NCBI RefSeq assembly: GCF_013388355.1
Contig: NZ_CP058246.1
Span: forward strand, 372,001-436,000
Direction: 5' to 3'
DNA: 64,000 bases
DNA from: Flavobacterium sp. LPB0248
Lineage (GTDB): Bacteria; Bacteroidota; Bacteroidia; Flavobacteriales; Flavobacteriaceae
Part shown: one piece after another, positions 27,201 to 36,128 of the stretch
How the letters are laid out: every line of letters begins with the position of its first letter
Numbering within the stretch: position 1 is the first letter of the stretch
Notes under the pieces: generated by a model
Told to the model about the DNA's origin: nothing
Database searches by the model: none
Seen by the model: only the letters and a program-made list of their open reading frames with translations
Translations under genes and position numbers: made by a program

Positions 27201-30200
27201 CATTATAATCGTCTGTTTTGATACGAAAACGAACTGCTACTTTTTTTCCTGCCAAGTCGTTTAAACGCATTTGATAAGGATCTTTTTTAAGAACCGTATT
27301 TACTCCTGTAAACCATGGTCCACCAAATGATTCATATTCATCATAATGCACAGTTTGCGGATAATTAATATTTTCTACTTTTTTCCAGTTTTTACCTTTA
27401 TCCTCTGAATATTCAACAATTAATCCGTCATATCCAGCATGGAACAAATAATACAAATCGAATTCAATGTACGGCGAAGCTACATTCGTAAAGTCAAATA
27501 TTGGAGATTCTAATACAAAATCAGAATTAAGAGCCATTCTTTCATTTGATCTAAAGTCTACTGTTGCCCAATTGTATTGTGATTTTATATCTCTAAAAGA
27601 TCCTGGATAGTTTTGAAACACAAACTTTTGATTTACATCATTTAATGACCTTGTATTCCATCCTCCAGGTGTTCTTTCAAAACCTTCACTGTAAGGAAGC
27701 TGAGTTACAATACCACTGTAAGCGGCATTCAAAACACTGTTGTTGGTTGTAACTGGATCTTGAGCCAATGTTACATATCCTTCATAAGTATGCAAGCCAA
27801 GTCCAGATAAATCGAAAGTACTATCAAAAGCAATTGTCATTTCTGAATTTCCTTTGAAATCTGCGGCTAAAGTAACGTCTTTCCAAACGGTTGTACTTCC
27901 AGGAGCTGTATCAGCATATCCTACTTTTAGCACAGTTCCTGCTGGAATAGCTGCGCAACCTAAATTAAAAATTGTAATTGATGACTGATAACTTGAAGAA
28001 AGCGCATCTCCAGTATAGTAAGGCATGCTTAATGCGGTCGCTTTAAGATCGTAATCTTTTTGAGCCGTTGGAACAACTACTTGTGAAATAAAGGTATATC
28101 CTTCTTTTGCTCCAAATTCTGCGATCGGATTTAAATCTATTTTTACTTCTACATAATTTATTGCTCCTCCTGTTTGGTACGGAATTTTACTTTTTAAAGC
28201 AAGCGTAGCTTCTTCACCTGGTTTTAAATCTTTTCCAAAAGCAGTTGTACCATCATAAGTATAAAAAGTAATCATTCTTCCTAGAGCGCTTGCCATTGCT
28301 CTCAATTTGAAGTTTAAATTTTCATCTGCTTTAATGACAGTGCTTCCTGTATTTTTAATTTTCACATAAAAAGGTTCTTCTCCTTTTAAAGGACCGCAAG
28401 GAACAGATGGATTTTCATAAGAAACCAAAAGCACTTGTTTATCTCCATACGCAGGTCCTACGCCAATTGCATACCAAGCATTTGTAACTTGTTTGTATTC
28501 TTCAGAACCTAATCCATATAAATCTTCAGTTGCCAATAAACTTGCCTGACGCATTGCCATAAAGTTCGAAGACGGCGATAAATATTCGGTAAGCGTAGCA
28601 TAAGCAATTTTTTCTGCTTTCTCAAGACCAATTGCTTTTACACTATAGCTATTATTTAAATCATTAACTCCATTGCCACCTTCAACTAGAAGATAATACC
28701 AATAATTGGTGATTCCGCTATTTTGATGCACTCCACCATTGTCGTCTTGGATGTTTGCTGGATTAGTCCAAAATTCACCTGCATAAGTATCAGGCTGTCC
28801 AGCTGCTTTTGGGTTAGACATGCTTCTTAAACTTCCGTGTTTGTACAATTCATCACCCAGCATCCAGATATCATTTTTAGAATCTTTTCCAGCATAAAGC
28901 TCAATCGAAATTCCAAAAATATCACTGAAAGATTCGTTCATCGCTCCAGATTCTCCCTGATAAATCAATCCAGCAGAAAACTGCGTTACAGCATGTGTCA
29001 TTTCGTGACCTGTAATTGCTAAACTTACAAAAGGCTGCTTATCTCCATCACCAAACTGTGCCCATCCACCTGTCCAAGAAGCATTTTGAACATTGGTTCC
29101 TAAATGCGCTAGTCCAAAAATGGTCATTCCTTCATTATCAACACTATTGCGATCAAATTTTTCTTCGTAATAGTTCAAAGTCTTTTGTAACCCCCAATGA
29201 ATATCTATTGCTACTTCATCGTGATCTTTATTATATAAATCATTCCAGTTATTATCTTCATCGATATATTCTGTAAGCACTTCATCAGATGCGTGCTCGG
29301 CATGATTCATGTTTAAAGTATAAATAGGCACTTTATATTTTCCTTCTAAAGTTTCCAACTTATAACCTTCCCTATATTGAGTGGTTCCAAAAGTAACATC
29401 TCCAGAAAATCTCGCTTTTCCTTTACCGATAGCTGCTCTTCCATCAGCAACAGATGCAGAAGACAAACGAAGATCTCTGTTTAAATCAATTTTTAGAATG
29501 ATTTTTCCAGTATTTGCATCTACATAAATTGTCTGGCTTGACTGTGGATTTGTAGCAAAAACATCAAATTTCCAAGCCAAATAGTATTCTTTTAATTCTG
29601 AAGAAAAATTTGGGCCTACATAAACTAATTCTCCTTGAGGTTTTGTGCTTATTTTTTTATGAACTAATGGCGAAAGCTTTTTACTCTGCCAAACATATTC
29701 TTTTGCATTTACCTCTCTTAAAGCATTCTCTAATCCTTGCGAAGCACTTACTTTGTAATTGCTGTTTGTTGGAAGCTTTTTAGAAGTTTCACCAAAAGCA
29801 TCAATTTTAGTTTTATTTTCTCTAACCTTGTAAATTGCGCCTTCTACAGGAACAGAATTGTGCAGTTGCTGATAAGTTGCCAGCTTTCTGCCATGTTTTT
29901 CTGAAACCGATTTCAACTGCATTTTGTCTGCATTCGACAGTTCAAAATCTTCTTTCCTAACTTCAAACACGTTTCGTAATGTCAAATTAGAAGATTTGGC
30001 AAAAGATCTCACTTTAGTGCTATCTGAAGCAACCTGAATAGTTCTAGCCGTTGCTGAACTCTGATTTGAACTCAAAAGCTTTTGGCTTTCCTTCATTCTT
30101 TTATTGACAGCGTCACTTTCTTCCTGCGAAAGTGTTATGCCATTTACACTTTTCTGAGTTAAAAAAGGATTAACATTATCTTCTTGATTGAGGGTTGGAT

Positions 30201-30375
30201 CAGAAGCTTTCTTAAAAACTTGATCATTTTTCTGATTTGCGCCAGACGATCCTAATGTCGTCTGCACATTTGCGGTTTTGTTCTTTGGCAAAGGAGACTG
30301 AGCCATTCCAGCAGAATAGGTCAGTAAACCTAACAAAAGAAACAAATACCTCGGTTTAGGGTAAATCTGGTTCAT
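24223..30375 (-). CDS. Giant T9SS-exported M4 (thermolysin-type) metallopeptidase
   Basis: 2050 residues from ATG 30375 (the frame extends 30 codons upstream, but MNQIYPKPRYLFLLLGLLTY is the signal peptide). Order: signal peptide; propeptide with FTP/PepSY-like region (about 130-330); M4 catalytic domain with HEMTH at 457-461 and third zinc ligand Glu481 (GAMNESFSD) plus catalytic His region VHQNSGITNYWYY; then about 1150 residues of alternating CARDB-like and MAM-like beta domains (three MAM-like units ending FVDNIKVSD, FAVDNIEIK, MVLDDLKIF); two PKD/Ig-like domains; and a type A sorting domain (FPNPAADNVNIF ... KKYTAKIIKK). It should be a surface-exposed or released protease. Ordinary M4 enzymes are 500-800 residues, so the adhesive tail is unusually long. 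Confidence 0.93.
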   Translation of the reverse strand: MNQIYPKPRYLFLLLGLLTYSAGMAQSPLPKNKTANVQTTLGSSGANQKNDQVFKKASDPTLNQEDNVNPFLTQKSVNGITLSQEESDAVNKRMKESQKLLSSNQSSATARTIQVASDSTKVRSFAKSSNLTLRNVFEVRKEDFELSNADKMQLKSVSEKHGRKLATYQQLHNSVPVEGAIYKVRENKTKIDAFGETSKKLPTNSNYKVSASQGLENALREVNAKEYVWQSKKLSPLVHKKISTKPQGELVYVGPNFSSELKEYYLAWKFDVFATNPQSSQTIYVDANTGKIILKIDLNRDLRLSSASVADGRAAIGKGKARFSGDVTFGTTQYREGYKLETLEGKYKVPIYTLNMNHAEHASDEVLTEYIDEDNNWNDLYNKDHDEVAIDIHWGLQKTLNYYEEKFDRNSVDNEGMTIFGLAHLGTNVQNASWTGGWAQFGDGDKQPFVSLAITGHEMTHAVTQFSAGLIYQGESGAMNESFSDIFGISIELYAGKDSKNDIWMLGDELYKHGSLRSMSNPKAAGQPDTYAGEFWTNPANIQDDNGGVHQNSGITNYWYYLLVEGGNGVNDLNNSYSVKAIGLEKAEKIAYATLTEYLSPSSNFMAMRQASLLATEDLYGLGSEEYKQVTNAWYAIGVGPAYGDKQVLLVSYENPSVPCGPLKGEEPFYVKIKNTGSTVIKADENLNFKLRAMASALGRMITFYTYDGTTAFGKDLKPGEEATLALKSKIPYQTGGAINYVEVKIDLNPIAEFGAKEGYTFISQVVVPTAQKDYDLKATALSMPYYTGDALSSSYQSSITIFNLGCAAIPAGTVLKVGYADTAPGSTTVWKDVTLAADFKGNSEMTIAFDSTFDLSGLGLHTYEGYVTLAQDPVTTNNSVLNAAYSGIVTQLPYSEGFERTPGGWNTRSLNDVNQKFVFQNYPGSFRDIKSQYNWATVDFRSNERMALNSDFVLESPIFDFTNVASPYIEFDLYYLFHAGYDGLIVEYSEDKGKNWKKVENINYPQTVHYDEYESFGGPWFTGVNTVLKKDPYQMRLNDLAGKKVAVRFRIKTDDYNDGFLGGFVDNIKVSDAPYDLALLSSKLEAGKCTVDNNNVTIVSKISNNFPTTSQRVNVTTKILDAAKNEVFSKTELTTLNFTKFKDTISFSTPNISLKTVGTHTISVSVFPEDMTKDVKQGNNALTFTYDNWNNEDLKVSVLPYKMDFEDDSKYKGWRTYENNGSAGWNHGVRADLGSPGWFIDDHTKFMASNDDKCNCDEGNDMLVSPVFDLTNYKTAHLTFDGFGDGQHLSDGYVKVSTDGGETWKEVFHMPYYGAWWEYGVDLTEYAGKSCVMVAFVHNDNGYFANGFAVDNIEIKETKSNVRLSNLSVAENVYEDSASHEFVVSARNSAYKPINKVTVEYQISQNGTAIGAPVSLEKNDEILVGQTITYKIDGLPKLAAGNYEIALKAFTADEPKDQAQVVKGSFQVAANAPELSVETFSNLPAGSLLGQKGFVSSQSDDNYPWRAVTTPDNVNLTVPKKDHTGDTAKTLLYSQLEGLSYYGELISPMYKLSEKASAVEFYYAMQSNANDIFLVDIKVAGGEWTELWRRNKEGMYADADWKRASLNISKYKGKSVMFRFRHAKAAGYSYMVLDDLKIFNEEITDVAMQILSPKDVCGSQEYKVRLTNEGQVAIKENTVQVEIQYVNTSETISETVEAGIPVGESIEYIFKKQPKLDDMGDSHVFNFTAKLEGDIVDQNNTIENYYYQGVSGDFKLFDNALIHGYAGKSVYINAQTNLLIKELDAVSYKWNTGETTSDIEVTKPGDYIVTAVLENGCTITEKVTVTFDTFDSDLPSGDVCGPEVVLNPGNYAAYEWFDGSTDPTFTTTESGEYYVTVYNEHGLGKIFITTINVLENTVPEIQALEGNKITASADAAGYQWYLNGKPLPNATEKMVSTIWEGSYSLQVTNAHGCTSMSAPIDSKGLLIGKLTNSFRVFPNPAADNVNIFLAEKAEGQAEMKIYSMEGNAVWSKTYSAVPSSVNVSQLTTGVYILDCTVQGKKYTAKIIKK

Positions 30376-30461
30376 TCTTTTTAATTTAAAATTAGTATTA
30401 AGGCTTCGAGTTAATAGCGCAAAAGCTTTTACAGAAAACCACATAGGCAATTTCCTTAGAA

Positions 30462-30599
30462 TCAATTTGGCGGTTGATTCTTAGAATTTGTTTTTGTTAT
30501 TTTTTGTAGAATTTTTAAGAGAGCGCTCTTCTTAGTTTTGGTTTCTTCTAAAAGTTCTTCTAAACTTTTATTAGGTTCTTCTTTTTTTGTGGTATTCAT
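30462..30599 (-). CDS. Small hypothetical protein (45 residues)
   Basis: ATG 30599 to TGA 30464-30462. The product is highly charged with a Lys/Glu/Leu-rich amphipathic helix (KSLEELLEETKTKKSALLKI) and a polar Asn/Lys/Pro tail. No signal peptide or membrane segment. It lies 86 bp upstream of the peptidase start on the same strand, in the gap after the TPR-HTH regulator gene. Helix-forming composition and sensible codon use favour a real gene, but there is no family match I can name. It could equally be a leader peptide or chance. Confidence 0.45.
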   Translation of the reverse strand: MNTTKKEEPNKSLEELLEETKTKKSALLKILQKITKTNSKNQPPN

Positions 30600-30761
30600 C
30601 AAACGTATTTATTGCAATCGTCTGGTAAAAATAGAATGGGGATTCTTTGCTCAAAAAAAAAGGACTAATGCAAAAACACTCACGGGTAAAAAAGGAGCAC
30701 TTATTAAGCACTCATTTTAAAATAAAATAAACTATACCAATTAGTTACAGTAAAAATTATT

Positions 30762-32387
30762 TTAAATGGATTCTGCCTTAAAACTGTTTAAATAAGTGGA
30801 AAGATTAACTTTTTCGTTGGTTAAATCGAACTTTTTACGCAATCTGGTTCGCGCATTTTCTATCGATTTAAACGATTGTCCTGTAATTTGAGAAATTTCT
30901 TTTGTAGTTAAATCTAAATAAAGCAGTGCGCAAAGTCGACGCTCTTTTGGGGTAAGACTTGGGTAATCGATAGTTAGTTTATCAAAGAAAGATTTATGAA
31001 CCTGCTCGAAACTGATTTCAAATTCTTTCCAGATATCTGTATTCAAATCTTTCTCCAGACGCTTTAAAACAATATCAATTGCCTGCTGCAATTCTTTGTT
31101 AGGCGTTTTGAGTTTGATCATTTTAAGATCGGTCAAGATTTCATTAATATTATCAGTACGGTGAATTTCAGCCATAGCTTTTCCAACCAAAACCATATTT
31201 TTAGCCTCTAGACTTTGGTTGAGCTCCTGCTGCTTTGCTCTTAATTTCTCTTGTTCGAGCTGGTTTTTGATGTGTTTATTGCGATATTTAATCAGTAAAA
31301 TAATGAGAACCAAGATTCCGACAATCAATATTAACCCAACTACATAATACTTAAATCTTGTTTTCTCTTCTACCAATGTTCTTATCTGGCTTCTTACTTT
31401 ATAATCTTGCTCTAGTTTAAGCCTCTCCAGATTTACCGCTTTTTGTTCGATATTAATGCTGTCGCTTATTTTATTGTATTGTTGAAAATAATACACTGCA
31501 TTTTTATAATCTCCTTTACTCAAATAGGCATCATAAAGCATTTTGTTCAAACGCATGCTCGAAAAACCAAATAGATTTTCTTTGGAATATTCTAACGACT
31601 TTTTTGCGTTTAGAATGACTTCATCTAGTTTTTTTTCTTGCAATTTATATTCAGAAAACGATTCGAAAACAAAGGCTTTTAATGAATTATCGATAGGAGT
31701 ATCTATTAATGAAAAAGCTTTTTCAAAATATAAATCAGCATTTTTTTTATCTTTTTTTAAACTATAAGCCCTAGCCAAATTGGTGTATACATAAACCGTT
31801 AAGGTATAGTTTTTCAGTTTTTTTGCAATTGCATCGGCTTTATGATAATAATGCAACGAAGAATCTAAACTTTTACCGAGATAAGCTGTACCAATATTGT
31901 TTAAGATTTTTACTAGTTTATCTGGCTTATTCTTAGCTTTCTCATAACGATATACATTCAGGAAATATTTAAGCGCTTTTTCTTGGTTATTGGTTTTTCC
32001 ATAAATAATAGCAAGACTATTTTCTACCTGAACAATTTCATCTTCAATATTATTGCTTTTATAAATTTCATAAGCCTTTAAATAATATTGTAAGGTAATA
32101 TCAAAGACATCTTTTGAACTATAAATTCCTCCTGCAGATAAATAAACTTTAGCCAAAGCTAAATCGGCTTTGTCTACTTTTTTTGCCTCTGTTTCAGCAA
32201 GCTCTATATATTTTATGGCTCTGTCCCAATCAGTATCCTTAAGTTTGGAAGCGATTTTTAGGGCTAAGTCAACCTTTTTCTCGTGGCTGTCAGTAATATT
32301 TAGACTATCAATCCATTCTTTTGTTGAAGATTGCGGATAAATATAAAAAGTAGTGAAAATAAAAAATATGCAAAGTAATCGACCCAT
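30762..32387 (-). CDS. TPR-domain membrane regulator with C-terminal LuxR-like HTH
   Basis: 541 residues: signal peptide or N-terminal helix, tetratricopeptide repeats (about 40-320; e.g. ENSLAIIYGKTNNQEKALKYF, NNIGTAYLGKSLDSSLHYYHK), one membrane helix (about 346-367, YVVGLILIVGILVLIILLI), a basic coiled coil, and a C-terminal HTH (LTPKERRLCALLYLDLTTKE, ISQITGQSFKSIENARTRLR). This periplasmic-TPR / cytoplasmic-HTH layout is a Bacteroidota regulator class whose signals are largely unknown. It is upstream of the giant peptidase gene on the same strand, with the 45-codon frame between, and could control it; that is inference. Confidence 0.88.
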   Translation of the reverse strand: MGRLLCIFFIFTTFYIYPQSSTKEWIDSLNITDSHEKKVDLALKIASKLKDTDWDRAIKYIELAETEAKKVDKADLALAKVYLSAGGIYSSKDVFDITLQYYLKAYEIYKSNNIEDEIVQVENSLAIIYGKTNNQEKALKYFLNVYRYEKAKNKPDKLVKILNNIGTAYLGKSLDSSLHYYHKADAIAKKLKNYTLTVYVYTNLARAYSLKKDKKNADLYFEKAFSLIDTPIDNSLKAFVFESFSEYKLQEKKLDEVILNAKKSLEYSKENLFGFSSMRLNKMLYDAYLSKGDYKNAVYYFQQYNKISDSINIEQKAVNLERLKLEQDYKVRSQIRTLVEEKTRFKYYVVGLILIVGILVLIILLIKYRNKHIKNQLEQEKLRAKQQELNQSLEAKNMVLVGKAMAEIHRTDNINEILTDLKMIKLKTPNKELQQAIDIVLKRLEKDLNTDIWKEFEISFEQVHKSFFDKLTIDYPSLTPKERRLCALLYLDLTTKEISQITGQSFKSIENARTRLRKKFDLTNEKVNLSTYLNSFKAESI

Positions 32388-32487
32388 CGTGTATAAAAAT
32401 CATAAAGATGGATTCAAAATTATATAAAATTACTAGCATTTAATAATAAATAGAAGAAATAAACCATATCATGAAAAAACTAAAAAG

Positions 32488-33399
32488 TTAATCATGATTT
32501 ACGATTTGGCGAAAAAGCAGTAGTGCTCCATCATTATTTTTTTTCCAAACGTTCATGCTTTTACCTTTTACATTTCCGTGATTTTCGCCGTCATGCCAAT
32601 CTACACTATAAAAACCAAACTCTATAATTGCTGTTCTAGCATAGATAATTCCAGAAGTTAGAATCGAAATCTTATCAATACTTAAAGTTCCTGGTTTTTC
32701 ATGTTCGGTAAAATAGTCTGTAATTTCCTTTTCACCAGAAAGAATCGGAGTATAATATGTCAGGTACATGGCATCTGGCATAAACATTTTGGCATGTTCT
32801 GCTCCTTGCCTATTTTGAACAAAATCTTTAATAGCCTTATTTTGTTCTTTAATCTCTGATGCTAATTTGTCTGACACACTATATTCTTCCGTTTTTGGAA
32901 CAGAACTGTCGTTAATATCAGGAATATTTTTGTCATCAAAATAACTTGTAGAGCCCCATATTTCAGTAGCAATTGTTAAAGGAAGACTTCTTTGCGAAGG
33001 TTTTTTCCATAAAACCGCATATTTTCCAATATATGAGAACGGATTTTGTTCGGTTAGATTTAAGGTTTCATCAAAAGTTCCAATTTCCAGAATATAGTTT
33101 CCAAAATCTTGCAATTCCAGAATTTTTCTCTCGAAAGAAGCAATTTTTGCCTGAGTCAGCCATTGCTTGTAAAAATCTTCAATCGCTTTTCTGCCCACTC
33201 GCTGTCTACTATGCTCTGGCATAAATATGGTTTGATCGGTATAAGCATTTACCAAATCGCCCCTACTTCCTTTTATAAAAGCGCTGGCAAATGAAGAATT
33301 GTACTCTTCAATTTGTTTTTTAATAACCGAATCGATTTTATTTCCCTGAGCAAAAGCACTGAATGCAAAAAGGAAAAAGATAAAACTTAACCTATTCAT
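32488..33399 (-). CDS. Exported protein with two NTF2-like (DUF4440/SnoaL) domains
   Basis: 303 residues with a signal peptide ending AFAQG. Two NTF2-like cone domains follow: residues about 25-150 (YNSSFASAFIKGSRGDLVNA, then YTDQTIFMPEH and VGRKAIEDFYKQW) and about 175-300 (IKDFVQNRQGAEHAKMFMPD, LSGEKEITDYF, GKSMNVWKKNNDGALLLFRQ). Each has the typical pattern of the DUF4440 ketosteroid-isomerase-like family. No catalytic Asp/His pair of known isomerases is obvious. Tandem duplication within one exported protein is unusual. Single gene; function unknown. Confidence 0.72.
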   Translation of the reverse strand: MNRLSFIFFLFAFSAFAQGNKIDSVIKKQIEEYNSSFASAFIKGSRGDLVNAYTDQTIFMPEHSRQRVGRKAIEDFYKQWLTQAKIASFERKILELQDFGNYILEIGTFDETLNLTEQNPFSYIGKYAVLWKKPSQRSLPLTIATEIWGSTSYFDDKNIPDINDSSVPKTEEYSVSDKLASEIKEQNKAIKDFVQNRQGAEHAKMFMPDAMYLTYYTPILSGEKEITDYFTEHEKPGTLSIDKISILTSGIIYARTAIIEFGFYSVDWHDGENHGNVKGKSMNVWKKNNDGALLLFRQIVNHD

Positions 33400-33612
33400 A
33401 TTTGGGCTTATTTAATTGAACAACTAATATACAAAATATTATTATTCAATAACTTACAAATAAAATAGATACAAAAAGAACTCCAATTAATTATTTTTCA
33501 TTCTTTAAATAATTTAAAAAAAGTCACAAATCTTTGTCGAGTTTCTCGTGAAGATTTCTCCTTCGTCGAAATGACAAATAGTACGATTTTGAATCATTTC
33601 TAAACTAAAATT

Positions 33613-34677
33613 TCAGACAAAGCTTTCTGTTTCTTCTATTAAGTTTCGGATGATAATTTCAGTGGAAACTTCACTATAACTGCCAATTGACTGTCCCGCC
33701 CAAATACTAACAAAATCAGTCTTTTGTTCCAGTTTTGCTGTTTTTCTCAACTCCGCAGTCAGCTTATTTTGATACGGATACGGCAACACAAATTCAGAAT
33801 TTTCAATTTCTTTTATAAAAGCATTTCGAATACCGCGCGCGTATCTTCCTGTAAAACTTTTGGTTAATACAATTTCATTTTCTTTTAAATTTCTAAGACG
33901 GTGCTTTTCAAAATCCTGCAAGGCACTTTCAGCAGATCCTAAAAGCAAACTTCCAATCTGGAAACCATCTGCGCCTAAAGTTTTAGATGCTAGCAACGTT
34001 TTTGCGTTATAAATTCCACCAGCATAAATAACGGGGGTATTTACCGTTTCGGTTACTTGCGAAAGTAGTGATAATCCTCCAATCTGCGGAATGGTTTCTT
34101 CTATAAAACTTCCGCGATGGCCTCCTGCTTCAATACCTTGTACACAAATAATATCAATACCGTTATTTTCTAATGCAATAGCCTCTTGAACCGACGTACA
34201 GGTTCCAATTAAAAGCACTTTATTTTCTTTTAAAGTCAAAATACTTTCGTTATCCAAATTTCCAAAAGTAAAACTCACGATATTGCAGTTTTCCAATACT
34301 ATAGCTTCAATCTGATTGTGATAATCAGTGAGTTTGATTTCGTTTATATTTGGAAAATCGGCTTTAATTCCTGTTTTCTCAGCAAACTTTTCCAAATGAT
34401 TTTTCGTTTTAGCATAATCAGCTTCCAATTTTGGTGTAATTGGATCTATTGTATGGACAAAAATATTTACGGCAAAAGGTTTATTGGTTAATTTCTTTGT
34501 AGTCCTAATTAATTCAATACATTTTTCTGCGGGAAGATCACCTAATGCCAATGATCCCAAAACTCCAGCGTTACTTGCAGCCGCAACCATTTCTGGAGTT
34601 GTAACGCCTAACATTGGCGCTTGTATTATCGGATAATCCGTTTTAAATAAATCGGTCAGAACATTTTTCCATTCCAT
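33613..34677 (-). CDS. Nitronate monooxygenase-like FMN enzyme (2-nitropropane dioxygenase family)
   Basis: 354 residues, TIM-barrel FMN enzyme. PIIQAPMLGVTTPEMVAAAS at the N-terminus, QGIEAGGHRG (catalytic His and FMN-phosphate region), VIYAGGIYNAKTLLASKTLGADGFQIGSLLLG and KSFTGRYARGIRN are all family motifs. These enzymes oxidise alkyl nitronates; many relatives are enoyl-ACP reductases (FabK) or quinone reductases, which this length and motif set do not exclude. Single gene on the minus strand; no supporting context. The intergenic region downstream (33400-33612) holds an AT-rich stretch with a TTCGTCGAAATGACAAA sequence but no gene. Confidence 0.85.
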   Translation of the reverse strand: MEWKNVLTDLFKTDYPIIQAPMLGVTTPEMVAAASNAGVLGSLALGDLPAEKCIELIRTTKKLTNKPFAVNIFVHTIDPITPKLEADYAKTKNHLEKFAEKTGIKADFPNINEIKLTDYHNQIEAIVLENCNIVSFTFGNLDNESILTLKENKVLLIGTCTSVQEAIALENNGIDIICVQGIEAGGHRGSFIEETIPQIGGLSLLSQVTETVNTPVIYAGGIYNAKTLLASKTLGADGFQIGSLLLGSAESALQDFEKHRLRNLKENEIVLTKSFTGRYARGIRNAFIKEIENSEFVLPYPYQNKLTAELRKTAKLEQKTDFVSIWAGQSIGSYSEVSTEIIIRNLIEETESFV

Positions 34678-34920
34678 GATATTTGATTTTATTGTTTGAA
34701 GAGAATCTTTTAAAAGATAGAATCTTCAAAACTTCAAGAGAACATAAAGATAAGTCAGTTTCAGCAGAAAATATTAGATTTTTACTCGCAAAGAAGTTAA
34801 TTTTTCGACAAAAAAATCTTAACGATGCAATATTTGGTTTCATAAAATGTTTATATATAAAAGATTATGATGCATCTAATTTTTTTAATCAATACCACAC
34901 AAGATTAATAGTATAAAAAC

Positions 34921-35514
34921 ATGAAAAAAATATTTTTTATAATTGCCTTTGCTTCCTTTTCACTGCATAGTTTTGCTCAAGAACTTGATAATAAATTCAA
35001 ATCGATTCCGGCAAAAAAATCTCCAGTAAAAGAAGTTATTCCGCCAGCAGAAGCTGCTCCGAAAGAAAATCCGCCAGCGCCTATAGAAAAGCCTGCACCA
35101 TTACAGGTTAATCCAGACGAATTATTTAAAAACACAAATCTTTATAAGCCAGAAGCTAATGTTGAAGGGATATTTTATAGAAGAAATCAATTCTTAGGCA
35201 ATTTCAACACAACTGCAGTAACTTCTACTATAATGTACCGTGATGCCGCTTTTGTAGACGGCGATAAAATAAAAGTATATTTGAACGATAAAGTTATTGA
35301 GCCTGAAGTCTTTTTAAACGGAGATTTTAAAAGCGTCAAAATCAATTTGGAAAAAGGAATTAATAAAATTGATATCGAAGCTTTAAACGAAGGTTTTGCT
35401 TCTCCAAATACAGCCGAATTCAAGGTTTATGATGATAAAGGCCAGGTTATTTCGTCAAGCGAATGGAATGTTGGAACGGGATATAAAGCTGTTATTGTAT
35501 TAGTTAAAGAATAA
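34921..35514 (+). CDS. Exported hypothetical protein with Pro-rich linker
   Basis: 197 residues: signal peptide ending HSFAQ, a Pro/Lys/Ala-rich linker (about 28-75), then a compact beta domain (about 78-197) with EGIFYRRNQFLGNFNTTAVT, DKIKVYLNDKVIEPEVFLNG and a repeat-like strand set ending GTGYKAVIVLVKE. I do not recognise a named family, although the end domain looks like an immunoglobulin-like or secreted-barrel fold of the kind common in flavobacterial periplasmic proteins. A good terminator follows (35556-35582). No neighbours in operon. Confidence 0.7.
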   Translation: MKKIFFIIAFASFSLHSFAQELDNKFKSIPAKKSPVKEVIPPAEAAPKENPPAPIEKPAPLQVNPDELFKNTNLYKPEANVEGIFYRRNQFLGNFNTTAVTSTIMYRDAAFVDGDKIKVYLNDKVIEPEVFLNGDFKSVKINLEKGINKIDIEALNEGFASPNTAEFKVYDDKGQVISSSEWNVGTGYKAVIVLVKE

Positions 35515-35555
35515 AATCAGAAATAAAAAATTGTAATAAATCATAAAAAACACTT

Positions 35556-35582
35556 AAAACTGCTAAGTTCGGCAGTTTTTTT
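35556..35582 (+). terminator. Rho-independent terminator
   Basis: AAAACTGC (35556-35563) and GCAGTTTT (35572-35579) with loop TAAGTTCG, followed by a run of T residues. It ends the transcript of the exported hypothetical gene. Confidence 0.85.
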
Positions 35583-35583
35583 C

Positions 35584-35614
35584 TTGCATATATGTAGTCA
35601 ACTACGTAGTTTTG
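35584..35614 (+). promoter_or_regulatory. Promoter with MarR-type operator dyad
   Basis: TTG (35584-35586), 20 nt, then TAGTTTTG (35607-35614): a good match to the Bacteroidota promoter. Overlapping the -7 box is the perfect palindrome AACTACGTAGTT (35600-35611), preceded by GTAGTCAACTAC (35594-35605), so GTAGT half-sites repeat across 35594-35611. This fits an autoregulated MarR operator for the GNAT-MarR operon. Confidence 0.7.
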
Positions 35615-35640
35615 TACTGTTATTTAATTTTTGAAATACC

Positions 35641-36126
35641 ATGCAGATTCAGCCAATACAAAATGAGTACGAAAACCAGATCGTAGATTTAATCTTAAAC
35701 ATTCAGCAAAAGGAATTTAATGTTCCTATTACTCTAGAAGATCAGCCCGATTTACAGGATATTGCAAACTTTTACTATAAGCCAGGCGGGATTTTTCTGG
35801 GTGCGTTTATAGACGAAAAACTTGTTGGAACGATTGCTTTGGTAAAGTTTAATGCCAAAGCTGGAGCCATCAGAAAAATGTTTGTAAAAAAAGAGTTTAG
35901 AGGAAAAGAATTTAATATTGCCCAACAGTTATTAGAACAGTTAGTAAAATACAGTGAAGAAAACGGAATTAAAGACTTATATTTAGGAACGGTTACTATT
36001 TTGCAGGCAGCATTGCGTTTTTACGAAAGGAACAATTTTGTTACTATACCAAAGGAAACGCTTCCGGTAGATTTTCCGTTAATGAAACCTGATAATGTTT
36101 TTTGTCATTTAAAATTAAATCCATAG
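35641..36126 (+). CDS. GNAT family N-acetyltransferase
   Basis: 161 residues with the GNAT fold pattern: LVGTIALVKF (strand 4), then motif A IRKMFVKKEFRGKEFNIAQQ carrying an acetyl-CoA pyrophosphate loop variant R-G-K-E-F-N, and motif B ending RFYERNNFVTI. It transfers an acetyl group to an amine of a small molecule or protein; the substrate is unknown. Stop at 36126, only 2 bp before the MarR gene, so the two are one operon under the dyad-overlapped promoter at 35584-35614. MarR-GNAT pairs are common and often serve detoxification. Confidence 0.9.
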   Translation: MQIQPIQNEYENQIVDLILNIQQKEFNVPITLEDQPDLQDIANFYYKPGGIFLGAFIDEKLVGTIALVKFNAKAGAIRKMFVKKEFRGKEFNIAQQLLEQLVKYSEENGIKDLYLGTVTILQAALRFYERNNFVTIPKETLPVDFPLMKPDNVFCHLKLNP

Positions 36127-36128
36127 CA

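Noticed and set aside
30376..30465. Upstream in-frame start for the M4 peptidase
   Set aside because: The signal peptide begins at ATG 30375; the extra 30 residues would bury it.
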